A stretch of 64,000 nt of DNA from Hydractinia symbiolongicarpus (GCF_029227915.1 NC_079883.1:11842001-11906000); one strand, 5' to 3'; counted from the first letter of the stretch, positions 20,033 through 35,705 are shown. The notes: generated by a model not told the origin, from the sequence alone. Translations and numbers: made by a program.

Positions 20033-20361
20033 CCTTAAGTCAAAATGAATGAGCTTAGAAAAGTTGCGCGGCCAAATGTCGGTGGTGACTTAAACGCTAA
20101 GGTAAAACCTCGCTTGGCTGTTACGAAACGTGATTGCGATATAAGTCCTCGGAAGGCGGCGGAATTTTATTTTATTTGCCATTCCGTCAGGGTTATTGGA
20201 TGATCGGCAATAGATCGAGTTTGTATGCATTTGAAAGCTCTTTTTTCTCGTACTATCACCTGAAAATGTCGTAGGAAAATGTCATAGGAAACACTTTCAA
20301 CAACCGCCACGTTCCTTAATTGTTATAACAAGAAATATATCACAGCAAATGAAAATGAAAA

Positions 20362-20479
20362 GCCTACGACACCGGGAGTTCCCAGGCGGTCCCCCATCCA
20401 AGTACTATCCCGGCCCGACGATGCTTAACTTCCGTGATCAGACGAGAACGGGTGTGTTCATCGTGGTATGGCCGTAGAC
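20362..20479 (-). rRNA. 5S ribosomal RNA
   Basis: Intact 5S; TTTT terminator at 20358-20361. Confidence 0.97.
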
Positions 20480-20676
20480 ATTAGTAGGTGCAAATACGTG
20501 CAATTTATTTTGACGTTGTGATCAAATTTTTTTATTTAATTTCTTTGAGTTACTTAGGACAAGGCGTATGCATGGATTATCTATTAGACTTTAAGGTTAT
20601 AGTTTTGTGAAAAAAACAATGTTTTTTTAAAGATGTGTGGCTATAAAAATAGCCGTTGTTTTCTGAGTGTAGCGGT

Positions 20677-21057
20677 TTACTTCTTCTGTCCTTTGTCGTT
20701 CTTCTTTGGGAGTAAGACAGCTTGAATGTTTGGCAAAACACCACCAGCTGCAATGGTTACACCGCTCAAAAGTTTGTTTAATTCTTCATCATTACGAACA
20801 GCCAATTGTAAATGTCTTGGAATAATCCTAGCTTTTTTGTTGTCTCTTGCTGCGTTACCAGCCAACTCCAATATCTCAGCAGATAAATATTCCAAGACGG
20901 CTGCTAAGTAAACTGGTGCTCCAGATCCAATTCGGTTAGCATAGTGCCCTCTACGAAGGAATCTATGCACTCTACCGACTGGAAATTGAAGTCCAGCTCT
21001 TGAGGATCTTGTCTTGGCTTTAGCCTTAGCTTTTCCACCTTTTCCACGTCCAGACAT
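20677..21057 (-). CDS. H2A: Histone H2A, canonical
   Basis: Same protein as unit 1. Stem-loop at 20639-20654. Confidence 0.98.
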   Translation of the reverse strand: MSGRGKGGKAKAKAKTRSSRAGLQFPVGRVHRFLRRGHYANRIGSGAPVYLAAVLEYLSAEILELAGNAARDNKKARIIPRHLQLAVRNDEELNKLLSGVTIAAGGVLPNIQAVLLPKKNDKGQKK

Positions 21058-21341
21058 AACTGCGATTTGATTTGTAAGTTAATACAAAAACGTACGAATA
21101 TTTAACGTAAGTGTTAACGAAATAAACTTTACTCGTTTTTTCATCATAAAAATAGGATCGAAATCATGTTTTTTTAACCAATCATAATTAAGTATTAAAC
21201 AAAAGATTTTTTTTTTAACCAATTAAATTGCGTATCGGCGTTTTCGGATCGAATTCGATCCGATTTTTTTACTTATAAACAAAAAGTTTTGACTTGCAGT
21301 TTAATGCTTATTTACAAGTTAAGTAGCAAAAATTTTTAACC

Positions 21342-21746
21342 ATGTCTGACGCAGCAGCTAAAGGAGGAAAACAGGCACCTAAAGTAGCCAAGAAAGGTGA
21401 AAAAAGAGCCGGCAAAAAAGGAGGAAAGATTGGTGGAACTGGTGAAAAGAAACGCAAGAGAAAGAGAAAGGAAAGTTATGCTATTTACATCTACAATGTT
21501 TTGAAACAAGTTCACCCAGATGTCGGAGTTTCAAGCAAAGCTATGAGCATCATGAACTCATTTGTCAACGACATCTTTGAGCGCATTGCTTCCGAAGCTT
21601 CGCGTTTGGCTCTTCAAAACAAAAAGTCGACCATCTCTTCTCGTGAAATTCAAACCGCAGTACGTCTTCTCTTGCCTGGAGAACTTGCAAAACACGCAGT
21701 CAGTGAAGGAACAAAAGCCGTCACAAAATACACAAGCAGCAAGTAA
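21342..21746 (+). CDS. H2B: Histone H2B, canonical
   Basis: Same protein as unit 1. Stem-loop at 21770-21785. Confidence 0.98.
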   Translation: MSDAAAKGGKQAPKVAKKGEKRAGKKGGKIGGTGEKKRKRKRKESYAIYIYNVLKQVHPDVGVSSKAMSIMNSFVNDIFERIASEASRLALQNKKSTISSREIQTAVRLLLPGELAKHAVSEGTKAVTKYTSSK

Positions 21747-22206
21747 ACCAACGTCTACCAAACACAAACGGTCTTTTTTAAGACCACACATCTTTAAAAA
21801 AACATTTACTTGGCGTCACTACAAGTTAACCGAAGTTAATAAAACTTCTAAATAATGTGCTTAAGAACACTAGCCTACATTTAAAATACTTCCCCATGTG
21901 TGTGTGGATTAGCTTCACTTTTCATACGTATTATTAGCTGTACTTGCAGAAAAGACAAGTACATTGATCCATGTTATTGCTTACATTTAACTTAACCCAG
22001 CTTTTCACGGAAACACTCCCAGGCAAATTAACCCTACAAAGTATTTCTAAATTTTTTTTGTGTCATATATGACATAGTATCGTATAGCAATAAATGTAAC
22101 TGTGACAAGACTTTACACATTGTGTAATTTGGAAGCGTGCACAAAGTAATGTTTTAAAAGATTTGTGGCTATAAAAATAGCCGTTTTTGTTGAGCAATGA
22201 CAACGC

Positions 22207-22563
<357 letters not shown>

Positions 22564-23041
22564 TTAACAGAATTCAGACAGCTTTAAAAAGAGGCCATAA
22601 AATTACCTACTGCTCGTGGAAACACCCTAATTAACCAATAGAGTTGCGTCATTACAAAATGTTCCGAACATTTTGTACATTTTTTTAAGTAAAACTGTAG
22701 TTTTTTTAAAAATTCGTGGTCTTAATGTTTCAGTAAGGCAATAAATTTGGCATCGTTGGAATTCGCCAAACCTTCTGCTACTTACTAAAAAAAAAAAAAG
22801 TCAAAAGCTTTTGTGTATCAGAAGATACAGCCGTTTTCCCGTAGCCAAAAAACACAGATTTTATAAAAATGTTAAAGTAATGAGCGTAATGTCATTATGC
22901 AGCCAATCAGAAATTACTTTCTTAGCACCAATCAAATGGTTTGTTTTGAACCTTAGCTGTCAATCAATATGAGAAATAAAACTTTGGCGCGATAGTGCAT
23001 TTTAGACCGTCTTGTGTATCCGTACTACATCGACTTCTTAA

Positions 23042-23455
<414 letters not shown>

Positions 23456-23816
23456 GCATCTTACCAAACAAAAAACGGCTATTTTTATAGCCACACATCC
23501 ATAAAAAATATTACGGCTAGCTTTTTATATCAAACTTTGTCCTGCTTTCTGTTTAAATTTTATGCTACATAAAAATTTTATGCTACATAAAGTTTGACAA
23601 TGTTAAAAATATGAAGGGCAAGAAAAATAAAAGCAGGAAAATAAGAAATTTAAAAACGAAAATACTTAAACTTAGGGAATCTAATCTTAAATTTACTCTT
23701 TTTTAACTGTTTAAGTGACTTAAACAAGTTTAACTTTGTACCAAGATAATGTTTTTTTGTAAATGTGTGGCTATAAAAATAGCCGTTTGTTAATGTAATA
23801 GCCAGATACACACAAA

Positions 23817-24368
23817 TTATTTTTTTGCGGTCTTCTTTGCTGCCTTTTTGGGAGTCTTTTTGACCTTCTTTGCTGCAGGTTTTTTAGCAACAGGCTTCTT
23901 TGTGGGTTTCTTAGCTGCTGGTTTCTTAGCCGAGGCTTTCTTTGTGGCAGGCTTCTTTGCTGCTTTCTTTGGCGTGCTCTTCTTTGCTGGCTTCTTTTTT
24001 GGTGTACTTTTCTTTGCAGTAGGCTTCTTTGCCGTTGGCTTTTTTGCTGCGGCCTTTTTCTTAGGTTTTTCTTTTTTTACCTGACCTAGCTTGAATGATC
24101 CAGAAGCACCAGTGCCTTTAGTTTGAATCAAATCGCCTGATGTTACTCCTCGTTTAAGAGCCATTTTCAGATGATGATCTGAGTTTTCAGCAACTTTGTA
24201 ATTTGCATGAATATATTTTGTAATAGCTTGGCGAGATGAACCACCGCGTTCCTTTAGGGTAGCGATAGCAGCCTTGATCATGTCCACATATTTAGGGTGA
24301 TCAGCTGTCTTCTTTGCAGCAGGTTTCTTCTTGGGTGCGATTTTCTTTGGAGAAGCTGCTTCACTCAT
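23817..24368 (-). CDS. H1: Linker histone H1
   Basis: Same protein as unit 1. Stem-loop at 23769-23784. Confidence 0.97.
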   Translation of the reverse strand: MSEAASPKKIAPKKKPAAKKTADHPKYVDMIKAAIATLKERGGSSRQAITKYIHANYKVAENSDHHLKMALKRGVTSGDLIQTKGTGASGSFKLGQVKKEKPKKKAAAKKPTAKKPTAKKSTPKKKPAKKSTPKKAAKKPATKKASAKKPAAKKPTKKPVAKKPAAKKVKKTPKKAAKKTAKK

Positions 24369-24947
24369 TTTTAATGTTTTCTTACAACAATCCAACGATA
24401 AACGATGCTTGTTATCACAGTAGAAGTATACTAAACATTACCGTGTAAATGAGATATAATTTAAGACGGTGCGAAGTATGCGGACGTAAAAGTACCACTC
24501 CCGGGAATTGATTTGGCGCGAAAACAGAAATGTGTGTTTCTGTAGATCGTGTAATGTCCGTTTTGGGTGCCGCGACTATGCGAAAGCATGTTAATTTTTA
24601 TTTGTAGTACGACGCAATAGTCTGCAAGAGAAGCTGCTGGAGTTTGAGGTCTTCAGCATTACATCTAGTCTGTTAATTTGGGCTTCTTCCGCGCTCGTGT
24701 TAGGATTTTCATAAAGCGTTCTTTGGTTTGCGTTGCGTATGTCGGCCTACATCATCGACACGGCCTGTTTCCGGCTATTAGGAGCAATTCATATATTGGG
24801 CACTGCGTTTCGACTTTTTTATTAGACCACAGTAAAAAAATTCACTCACAGAAGTCCCTTTCTTTCATGGCTACAAACACGAAGAATTCTGTCGTAAGTA
24901 AAACGAATGCGCAAGCCAAAATGACGATGGGGCGAAGTCATAAGCAT

Positions 24948-25020
24948 GGCCCTGTGGCCCAATGGATAAGGCATCTGACTACGAATCAGGGGATTCCAGG
25001 TTCGACTCCTGGCAGGGTCG
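24948..25020 (+). tRNA. tRNA-Arg (anticodon ACG)
   Basis: Matches the unit-1 tRNA; anticodon at 24981-24983. Confidence 0.95.
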
Positions 25021-25342
25021 CACTGTCGCATTTCGGCTGCATGGTCTACTGTGTAACGCGCGCGCACGTTCTGGCGTAATGCGTTGATAAACGGAATGTA
25101 CGCAGACATATTGGAAAGTAATATCACGCACTTAGTATCGTCGCCTTTGTTAGCATTCATGTAAGTTACCATCCACTCGCTACAGTCGCTCTCCATCCTA
25201 CGGCTAAATCAACAGCCGTGATTTTTACTATGTCGCCGTCCATCCGTACGCGGTGACAGTTGTAAGCTTTACAGTAACGTGACATGCTCCACAAGCAGTT
25301 ACGGTGTGTGGACGATGCCTATCATGGCAACGCTTGTTCTTT

Positions 25343-25530
25343 ATCGCTTCTCGGCCTAATGGCTAAGATCAAGTGTAGTATCTGTTCTTATCAGTTTAAT
25401 ATCTGGTAGGCCATTCTCTGAATGGTCAGTATATTAATCTGATTTTTGGCCTTGGGTCATGGAGGTGGATTCATTCACGCCGTGACCACGGGTTGCCTTG
25501 GTGTTGCACTATTACCGATGGCGGCCCACA
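25343..25530 (+). ncRNA. U2: U2 spliceosomal snRNA
   Basis: Consensus U2 of the array; Sm site at 25442-25448. Confidence 0.96.
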
Positions 25531-25719
25531 TAAGCAATAAAAGAATAATAGCAGTCCTCTTTCCGACGGCACTCTGCATAGTCTACGGCGGGAACAAAAC
25601 GCGTACACTGGGGGAGAATACAGCCTATGCCCCGCGACACGGCAGTTTATAACACACTCAAGCCACAAGCATTAACAAACTTTGAAGGGTACCCTCATGC
25701 TACGGTGCAGTTCCAACTC

Positions 25720-25884
25720 ATACTTACCTGACGGGGAAGTAAAGACTGATCAATGAGGGTTTTCTTCCAGAGTGAGGCTCTTGCATTGCACTACGCTTGG
25801 GCTGACCTCTGCGATTACTGCAAACGTCAGTAACTCGACCGTACAATTTCTGGTAGTGGGGGCCTGCGTCCGCGCTCGCCCCCT
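25720..25884 (+). ncRNA. U1: U1 spliceosomal snRNA
   Basis: Consensus U1 of the array; Sm site at 25845-25853. Confidence 0.97.
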
Positions 25885-26213
25885 CCTTAAGTCAAAATGA
25901 ATGAGCTTAGAAAAGTTGCGCGGCCAAATGTCGGTGGTGACTTAAACGCTAAGGTAAAACCTCGCTTGGCTGTTACGAAACGTGATTGCGATATAAGTCC
26001 TCGGAAGGCGGCGGAATTTTATTTTATTTGCCATTCCGTCAGGGTTATTGGATGATCGGCAATAGATCGAGTTTGTATGCATTTGAAAGCTCTTTTTTCT
26101 CGTACTATCACCTGAAAATGTCGTAGGAAAATGTCATAGGAAACACTTTCAACAACCGCCACGTTCCTTAATTGTTATAACAAGAAATATATCACAGCAA
26201 ATGAAAATGAAAA

Positions 26214-26331
26214 GCCTACGACACCGGGAGTTCCCAGGCGGTCCCCCATCCAAGTACTATCCCGGCCCGACGATGCTTAACTTCCGTGATCAGACGAGAA
26301 CGGGTGTGTTCATCGTGGTATGGCCGTAGAC
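26214..26331 (-). rRNA. 5S ribosomal RNA
   Basis: Intact 5S; TTTT terminator at 26210-26213. Confidence 0.97.
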
Positions 26332-26528
26332 ATTAGTAGGTGCAAATACGTGCAATTTATTTTGACGTTGTGATCAAATTTTTTTATTTAATTTCTTTGA
26401 GTTACTTAGGACAAGGCGTATGCATGGATTATCTATTAGACTTTAAGGTTATAGTTTTGTGAAAAAAACAATGTTTTTTTAAAGATGTGTGGCTATAAAA
26501 ATAGCCGTTGTTTTCTGAGTGTAGCGGT

Positions 26529-26909
26529 TTACTTCTTCTGTCCTTTGTCGTTCTTCTTTGGGAGTAAGACAGCTTGAATGTTTGGCAAAACACCACCAGC
26601 TGCAATGGTTACACCGCTCAAAAGTTTGTTTAATTCTTCATCATTACGAACAGCCAATTGTAAATGTCTTGGAATAATCCTAGCTTTTTTGTTGTCTCTT
26701 GCTGCGTTACCAGCCAACTCCAATATCTCAGCAGATAAATATTCCAAGACGGCTGCTAAGTAAACTGGTGCTCCAGATCCAATTCGGTTAGCATAGTGCC
26801 CTCTACGAAGGAATCTATGCACTCTACCGACTGGAAATTGAAGTCCAGCTCTTGAGGATCTTGTCTTGGCTTTAGCCTTAGCTTTTCCACCTTTTCCACG
26901 TCCAGACAT
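26529..26909 (-). CDS. H2A: Histone H2A, canonical
   Basis: Same protein as unit 1. Stem-loop at 26491-26506. Confidence 0.98.
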   Translation of the reverse strand: MSGRGKGGKAKAKAKTRSSRAGLQFPVGRVHRFLRRGHYANRIGSGAPVYLAAVLEYLSAEILELAGNAARDNKKARIIPRHLQLAVRNDEELNKLLSGVTIAAGGVLPNIQAVLLPKKNDKGQKK

Positions 26910-27193
26910 AACTGCGATTTGATTTGTAAGTTAATACAAAAACGTACGAATATTTAACGTAAGTGTTAACGAAATAAACTTTACTCGTTTTTTCATCATA
27001 AAAATAGGATCGAAATCATGTTTTTTTAACCAATCATAATTAAGTATTAAACAAAAGATTTTTTTTTTAACCAATTAAATTGCGTATCGGCGTTTTCGGA
27101 TCGAATTCGATCCGATTTTTTTACTTATAAACAAAAAGTTTTGACTTGCAGTTTAATGCTTATTTACAAGTTAAGTAGCAAAAATTTTTAACC

Positions 27194-27598
27194 ATGTCTG
27201 ACGCAGCAGCTAAAGGAGGAAAACAGGCACCTAAAGTAGCCAAGAAAGGTGAAAAAAGAGCCGGCAAAAAAGGAGGAAAGATTGGTGGAACTGGTGAAAA
27301 GAAACGCAAGAGAAAGAGAAAGGAAAGTTATGCTATTTACATCTACAATGTTTTGAAACAAGTTCACCCAGATGTCGGAGTTTCAAGCAAAGCTATGAGC
27401 ATCATAAACTCATTTGTCAACGACATCTTTGAGCGCATTGCTTCCGAAGCTTCGCGTTTGGCTCTTCAAAACAAAAAGTCGACCATCTCTTCTCGTGAAA
27501 TTCAAACCGCAGTACGTCTTCTCTTGCCTGGAGAACTTGCAAAACACGCAGTCAGTGAAGGAACAAAAGCCGTCACAAAATACACAAGCAGCAAGTAA
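27194..27598 (+). CDS. H2B: Histone H2B, Met71Ile variant
   Basis: ATG to ATA at 27404-27406 makes [10 protein letters not shown] (Ile71, corresponding to human Met62, in the histone-fold core). Everything else matches unit 1, including the stem-loop at 27622-27637. The same change occurs in the next unit and in no other, which suggests duplication or conversion between neighbours. Ile is a conservative substitution here. Confidence 0.98.
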   Translation: MSDAAAKGGKQAPKVAKKGEKRAGKKGGKIGGTGEKKRKRKRKESYAIYIYNVLKQVHPDVGVSSKAMSIINSFVNDIFERIASEASRLALQNKKSTISSREIQTAVRLLLPGELAKHAVSEGTKAVTKYTSSK

Positions 27599-28058
27599 AC
27601 CAACGTCTACCAAACACAAACGGTCTTTTTTAAGACCACACATCTTTAAAAAAACATTTACTTGGCGTCACTACAAGTTAACCGAAGTTAATAAAACTTC
27701 TAAATAATGTGCTTAAGAACACTAGCCTACATTTAAAATACTTCCCCATGTGTGTGTGGATTAGCTTCACTTTTCATACGTATTATTAGCTGTACTTGCA
27801 GAAAAGACAAGTACATTGATCCATGTTATTGCTTACATTTAACTTAACCCAGCTTTTCACGGAAACACTCCCAGGCAAATTAACCCTACAAAGTATTTCT
27901 AAATTTTTTTTGTGTCATATATGACATAGTATCGTATAGCAATAAATGTAACTGTGACAAGACTTTACACATTGTGTAATTTGGAAGCGTGCACAAAGTA
28001 ATGTTTTAAAAGATTTGTGGCTATAAAAATAGCCGTTTTTGTTGAGCAATGACAACGC

Positions 28059-28415
<357 letters not shown>

Positions 28416-28893
28416 TTAACAGAATTCAGACAGCTTTAAAAAGAGGCCATAAAATTACCTACTGCTCGTGGAAACACCCTAATTAACCAATAGAGTTGCG
28501 TCATTACAAAATGTTCCGAACATTTTGTACATTTTTTTAAGTAAAACTGTAGTTTTTTTAAAAATTCGTGGTCTTAATGTTTCAGTAAGGCAATAAATTT
28601 GGCATCGTTGGAATTCGCCAAACCTTCTGCTACTTACTAAAAAAAAAAAAAGTCAAAAGCTTTTGTGTATCAGAAGATACAGCCGTTTTCCCGTAGCCAA
28701 AAAACACAGATTTTATAAAAATGTTAAAGTAATGAGCGTAATGTCATTATGCAGCCAATCAGAAATTACTTTCTTAGCACCAATCAAATGGTTTGTTTTG
28801 AACCTTAGCTGTCAATCAATATGAGAAATAAAACTTTGGCGCGATAGTGCATTTTAGACCGTCTTGTGTATCCGTACTACATCGACTTCTTAA

Positions 28894-29307
<414 letters not shown>

Positions 29308-29668
29308 GCATCTTACCAAACAAAAAACGGCTATTTTTATAGCCACACATCCATAAAAAATATTACGGCTAGCTTTTTATATCAAACTTTGTCCTGCTTT
29401 CTGTTTAAATTTTATGCTACATAAAAATTTTATGCTACATAAAGTTTGACAATGTTAAAAATATGAAGGGCAAGAAAAGTAAAAGCAAGAAAATAAGAAA
29501 TTTAAAAACGAAAATACTTAAACTTAGGGAATCTAATCTTAAATTTACTCTTTTTTAACTGTTTAAGTGACTTAAACAAGTTTAACTTTGTACCAAGATA
29601 ATGTTTTTTTGTAAATGTGTGGCTATAAAAATAGCCGTTTGTTAATGTAATAGCCAGATACACACAAA

Positions 29669-30220
29669 TTATTTTTTTGCGGTCTTCTTTGCTGCCTTTT
29701 TGGGAGTCTTTTTGACCTTCTTTGCTGCAGGTTTTTTAGCAACAGGCTTCTTTGTGGGTTTCTTAGCTGCTGGTTTCTTAGCCGAGGCTTTCTTTGTGGC
29801 AGGCTTCTTTGCTGCTTTCTTTGGCGTGCTCTTCTTTGCTGGCTTCTTTTTTGGTGTACTTTTCTTTGCAGTAGGCTTCTTTGCCGTTGGCTTTTTTGCT
29901 GCGGCCTTTTTCTTAGGTTTTTCTTTTTTTACCTGACCTAGCTTGAATGATCCAGAAGCACCAGTGCCTTTAGTTTGAATCAAATCGCCTGATGTTACTC
30001 CTCGTTTAAGAGCCATTTTCAGATGATGATCTGAGTTTTCAGCAACTTTGTAATTTGCATGAATATATTTTGTAATAGCTTGGCGAGATGAACCACCGCG
30101 TTCCTTTAGGGTAGCGATAGCAGCCTTGATCATGTCCACATATTTAGGGTGATCAGCTGTCTTCTTTGCAGCAGGTTTCTTCTTGGGTGCGATTTTCTTT
30201 GGAGAAGCTGCTTCACTCAT
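29669..30220 (-). CDS. H1: Linker histone H1
   Basis: Same protein as unit 1. Stem-loop at 29621-29636. Confidence 0.97.
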   Translation of the reverse strand: MSEAASPKKIAPKKKPAAKKTADHPKYVDMIKAAIATLKERGGSSRQAITKYIHANYKVAENSDHHLKMALKRGVTSGDLIQTKGTGASGSFKLGQVKKEKPKKKAAAKKPTAKKPTAKKSTPKKKPAKKSTPKKAAKKPATKKASAKKPAAKKPTKKPVAKKPAAKKVKKTPKKAAKKTAKK

Positions 30221-30799
30221 TTTTAATGTTTTCTTACAACAATCCAACGATAAACGATGCTTGTTATCACAGTAGAAGTATACTAAACATTACCGTGTAA
30301 ATGAGATATAATTTAAGACGGTGCGAAGTATGCGGACGTAAAAGTACCACTCCCGGGAATTGATTTGGCGCGAAAACAGAAATGTGTGTTTCTGTACATC
30401 GTATAATGTCCGTTTTGGGTGCCGCGACTATGCGAAAGCATGTTAATTTTTATTTGTAGTACGACGCAATAGTCTGCAAGAGAAGCTGCTGGAGTTTGAG
30501 GTCTTCAGCATTACATCTAGTCTGTTAATTTGGGCTTCTTCCGCGCTCGTGTTAGGATTTTCATAAAGCGTTCTTTGGTTTGCGTTGCGTATGTCGGCCT
30601 ACATCATCGACACGGCCTGTTTCCGGCTATTAGGAGCAATTCATATATTGGGCACTGCGTTTCGACTTTTTTATTAGACCACAGTAAAAAAATTCACTCA
30701 CAGAAGTCCCTTTCTTTCATGGCTACAAACACGAAGAATTCTGTCGTAAGTAAAACGAATGCGCAAGCCAAAATGACGATGGGGCGAAGTCATAAGCAT

Positions 30800-30872
30800 G
30801 GCCCTGTGGCCCAATGGATAAGGCATCTGACTACGAATCAGGGGATTCCAGGTTCGACTCCTGGCAGGGTCG
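30800..30872 (+). tRNA. tRNA-Arg (anticodon ACG)
   Basis: Matches the unit-1 tRNA; anticodon at 30833-30835. Confidence 0.95.
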
Positions 30873-31194
30873 CACTGTCGCATTTCGGCTGCATGGTCTA
30901 CTGTGTAACGCGCGCGCACGTTCTGGCGTAATGCGTTGATAAACGGAATGTACGCAGACATATTGGAAAGTAATATCACGCACTTAGTATCGTCGCCTTT
31001 GTTAGCATTCATGTAAGTTACCATCCACTCGCTACAGTCGCTCTCCATCCTACGGCTAAATCAACAGCCGTGATTTTTACTATGTCGCCGTCCATCCGTA
31101 CGCGGTGACAGTTGTAAGCTTTACAGTAACGTGACATGCTCCACAAGCAGTTACGGTGTGTGGACGATGCCTATCATGGCAACGCTTGTTCTTT

Positions 31195-31382
31195 ATCGCT
31201 TCTCGGCCTAATGGCTAAGATCAAGTGTAGTATCTGTTCTTATCAGTTTAATATCTGGTAGGCCATTCTCTGAATGGTCAGTATATTAATCTGATTTTTG
31301 GCCTTGGGTCATGGAGGTGGATTCATTCACGCCGTGACCACGGGTTGCCTTGGTGTTGCACTATTACCGATGGCGGCCCACA
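31195..31382 (+). ncRNA. U2: U2 spliceosomal snRNA
   Basis: Consensus U2 of the array, unaffected by the deletion. Confidence 0.96.
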
Positions 31383-31571
31383 TAAGCAATAAAAGAATAA
31401 TAGCAGTCCTCTTTCCGACGGCACTCTGCATAGTCTACGGCGGGAACAAAACGCGTACACTGGGGGAGAATACAGCCTATGCCCCGCGACACGGCAGTTT
31501 ATAACACACTCAAGCCACAAGCATTAACAAACTTTGAAGGGTACCCTCATGCTACGGTGCAGTTCCAACTC

Positions 31572-31736
31572 ATACTTACCTGACGGGGAAGTAAAGACTG
31601 ATCAATGAGGGTTTTCTTCCAGAGTGAGGCTCTTGCATTGCACTACGCTTGGGCTGACCTCTGCGATTACTGCAAACGTCAGTAACTCGACCGTACAATT
31701 TCTGGTAGTGGGGGCCTGCGTCCGCGCTCGCCCCCT
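31572..31736 (+). ncRNA. U1: U1 spliceosomal snRNA
   Basis: Consensus U1 of the array, unaffected by the deletion, about 355 bp before the breakpoint. Confidence 0.97.
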
Positions 31737-32065
31737 CCTTAAGTCAAAATGAATGAGCTTAGAAAAGTTGCGCGGCCAAATGTCGGTGGTGACTTAAACG
31801 CTAAGGTAAAACCTCGCTTGGCTGTTACGAAACGTGATTGCGATATAAGTCCTCGGAAGGCGGCGGAATTTTATTTTATTTGCCATTCCGTCAGGGTTAT
31901 TGGATGATCGGCAATAGATCGAGTTTGTATGCATTTGAAAGCTCTTTTTTCTCGTACTATCACCTGAAAATGTCGTAGGAAAATGTCATAGGAAACACTT
32001 TCAACAACCGCCACGTTCCTTAATTGTTATAACAAGAAATATATCACAGCAAATGAAAATGAAAA

Positions 32066-32094
32066 GCCTACGACACCGGGAGTTCCCAGGCGGT
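32066..32094 (-). pseudogene. 5S rRNA remnant (3' 29 nt only)
   Basis: Only the last 29 nt of 5S survive, from ACCGCCTGGG to GTCGTAGGC, with the TTTT terminator at 32062-32065. The internal promoter and about 90 nt of the 5' part are gone, so it cannot be transcribed as 5S. Its bases now supply the 3' codons and the stop of the truncated H2A. Confidence 0.97.
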
Positions 32095-32394
32095 TACACC
32101 GCTCAAAAGTTTGTTTAATTCTTCATCATTACGAACAGCCAATTGTAAATGTCTTGGAATAATCCTAGCTTTTTTGTTGTCTCTTGCTGCGTTACCAGCC
32201 AACTCCAATATCTCAGCAGATAAATATTCCAAGACGGCTGCTAAGTAAACTGGTGCTCCAGATCCAATTCGGTTAGCATAGTGCCCTCTACGAAGGAATC
32301 TATGCACTCTACCGACTGGAAATTGAAGTCCAGCTCTTGAGGATCTTGTCTTGGCTTTAGCCTTAGCTTTTCCACCTTTTCCACGTCCAGACAT
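32068..32394 (-). pseudogene. H2A: Histone H2A, 3'-truncated and fused to 5S remnant
   Basis: The first 101 residues match the array H2A through LLSGVT. The frame then runs into the 5S remnant, adds AWELPVS and stops at TAG (108 codons). The docking domain ([18 protein letters not shown]) and C-terminal tail are lost, as are the mRNA stem-loop and downstream element. The 5' UTR and promoter are intact, so transcription may start, but correct 3' processing cannot occur at the usual place. I regard it as a non-functional copy. Expression of a short H2A cannot be excluded from sequence alone. Confidence 0.95.
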
Positions 32395-32678
32395 AACTGC
32401 GATTTGATTTGTAAGTTAATACAAAAACGTACGAATATTTAACGTAAGTGTTAACGAAATAAACTTTACTCGTTTTTTCATCATAAAAATAGGATCGAAA
32501 TCATGTTTTTTTAACCAATCATAATTAAGTATTAAACAAAAGATTTTTTTTTTAACCAATTAAATTGCGTATCGGCGTTTTCGGATCGAATTCGATCCGA
32601 TTTTTTTACTTATAAACAAAAAGTTTTGACTTGCAGTTTAATGCTTATTTACAAGTTAAGTAGCAAAAATTTTTAACC

Positions 32679-33083
32679 ATGTCTGACGCAGCAGCTAAAG
32701 GAGGAAAACAGGCACCTAAAGTAGCCAAGAAAGGTGAAAAAAGAGCCGGCAAAAAAGGAGGAAAGATTGGTGGAACTGGTGAAAAGAAACGCAAGAGAAA
32801 GAGAAAGGAAAGTTATGCTATTTACATCTACAATGTTTTGAAACAAGTTCACCCAGATGTCGGAGTTTCAAGCAAAGCTATGAGCATCATAAACTCATTT
32901 GTCAACGACATCTTTGAGCGCATTGCTTCCGAAGCTTCGCGTTTGGCTCTTCAAAACAAAAAGTCGACCATCTCTTCTCGTGAAATTCAAACCGCAGTAC
33001 GTCTTCTCTTGCCTGGAGAACTTGCAAAACACGCAGTCAGTGAAGGAACAAAAGCCGTCACAAAATACACAAGCAGCAAGTAA
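32679..33083 (+). CDS. H2B: Histone H2B, Met71Ile variant
   Basis: Carries the same ATA codon (A32891) as unit 5. Otherwise the unit-1 protein. Stem-loop at 33107-33122. Its shared promoter with the broken H2A is unchanged. Confidence 0.98.
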   Translation: MSDAAAKGGKQAPKVAKKGEKRAGKKGGKIGGTGEKKRKRKRKESYAIYIYNVLKQVHPDVGVSSKAMSIINSFVNDIFERIASEASRLALQNKKSTISSREIQTAVRLLLPGELAKHAVSEGTKAVTKYTSSK

Positions 33084-33543
33084 ACCAACGTCTACCAAAC
33101 ACAAACGGTCTTTTTTAAGACCACACATCTTTAAAAAAACATTTACTTGGCGTCACTACAAGTTAACCGAAGTTAATAAAACTTCTAAATAATGTGCTTA
33201 AGAACACTAGCCTACATTTAAAATACTTCCCCATGTGTGTGTGGATTAGCTTCACTTTTCATACGTATTATTAGCTGTACTTGCAGAAAAGACAAGTACA
33301 TTGATCCATGTTATTGCTTACATTTAACTTAACCCAGCTTTTCACGGAAACACTCCCAGGCAAATTAACCCTACAAAGTATTTCTAAATTTTTTTTGTGT
33401 CATATATGACATAGTATCGTATAGCAATAAATGTAACTGTGACAAGACTTTACACATTGTGTAATTTGGAAGCGTGCACAAAGTAATGTTTTAAAAGATT
33501 TGTGGCTATAAAAATAGCCGTTTTTGTTGAGCAATGACAACGC

Positions 33544-33900
<357 letters not shown>

Positions 33901-34378
33901 TTAACAGAATTCAGACAGCTTTAAAAAGAGGCCATAAAATTACCTACTGCTCGTGGAAACACCCTAATTAACCAATAGAGTTGCGTCATTACAAAATGTT
34001 CCGAACATTTTGTACATTTTTTTAAGTAAAACTGTAGTTTTTTTAAAAATTCGTGGTCTTAATGTTTCAGTAAGGCAATAAATTTGGCATCGTTGGAATT
34101 CGCCAAACCTTCTGCTACTTACTAAAAAAAAAAAAAGTCAAAAGCTTTTGTGTATCAGAAGATACAGCCGTTTTCCCGTAGCCAAAAAACACAGATTTTA
34201 TAAAAATGTTAAAGTAATGAGCGTAATGTCATTATGCAGCCAATCAGAAATTACTTTCTTAGCACCAATCAAATGGTTTGTTTTGAACCTTAGCTGTCAA
34301 TCAATATGAGAAATAAAACTTTGGCGCGATAGTGCATTTTAGACCGTCTTGTGTATCCGTACTACATCGACTTCTTAA

Positions 34379-34792
<414 letters not shown>

Positions 34793-35153
34793 GCATCTTA
34801 CCAAACAAAAAACGGCTATTTTTATAGCCACACATCCATAAAAAATATTACGGCTAGCTTTTTATATCAAACTTTGTCCTGCTTTCTGTTTAAATTTTAT
34901 GCTACATAAAAATTTTATGCTACATAAAGTTTGACAATGTTAAAAATATGAAGGGCAAGAAAAGTAAAAGCAAGAAAATAAGAAATTTAAAAACGAAAAT
35001 ACTTAAACTTAGGGAATCTAATCTTAAATTTACTCTTTTTTAACTGTTTAAGTGACTTAAACAAGTTTAACTTTGTACCAAGATAATGTTTTTTTGTAAA
35101 TGTGTGGCTATAAAAATAGCCGTTTGTTAATGTAATAGCCAGATACACACAAA

Positions 35154-35705
35154 TTATTTTTTTGCGGTCTTCTTTGCTGCCTTTTTGGGAGTCTTTTTGA
35201 CCTTCTTTGCTGCAGGTTTTTTAGCAACAGGCTTCTTTGTGGGTTTCTTAGCTGCTGGTTTCTTAGCCGAGGCTTTCTTTGTGGCAGGCTTCTTTGCTGC
35301 TTTCTTTGGCGTGCTCTTCTTTGCTGGCTTCTTTTTTGGTGTACTTTTCTTTGCAGTAGGCTTCTTTGCCGTTGGCTTTTTTGCTGCGGCCTTTTTCTTA
35401 GGTTTTTCTTTTTTTACCTGACCTAGCTTGAATGATCCAGAAGCACCAGTGCCTTTAGTTTGAATCAAATCGCCTGATGTTACTCCTCGTTTAAGAGCCA
35501 TTTTCAGATGATGATCTGAGTTTTCAGCAACTTTGTAATTTGCATGAATATATTTTGTAATAGCTTGGCGAGATGAACCACCGCGTTCCTTTAGGGTAGC
35601 GATAGCAGCCTTGATCATGTCCACATATTTAGGGTGATCAGCTGTCTTCTTTGCAGCAGGTTTCTTCTTGGGTGCGATTTTCTTTGGAGAAGCTGCTTCA
35701 CTCAT
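35154..35705 (-). CDS. H1: Linker histone H1
   Basis: Same protein as unit 1. Stem-loop at 35106-35121. Confidence 0.97.
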   Translation of the reverse strand: MSEAASPKKIAPKKKPAAKKTADHPKYVDMIKAAIATLKERGGSSRQAITKYIHANYKVAENSDHHLKMALKRGVTSGDLIQTKGTGASGSFKLGQVKKEKPKKKAAAKKPTAKKPTAKKSTPKKKPAKKSTPKKAAKKPATKKASAKKPAAKKPTKKPVAKKPAAKKVKKTPKKAAKKTAKK

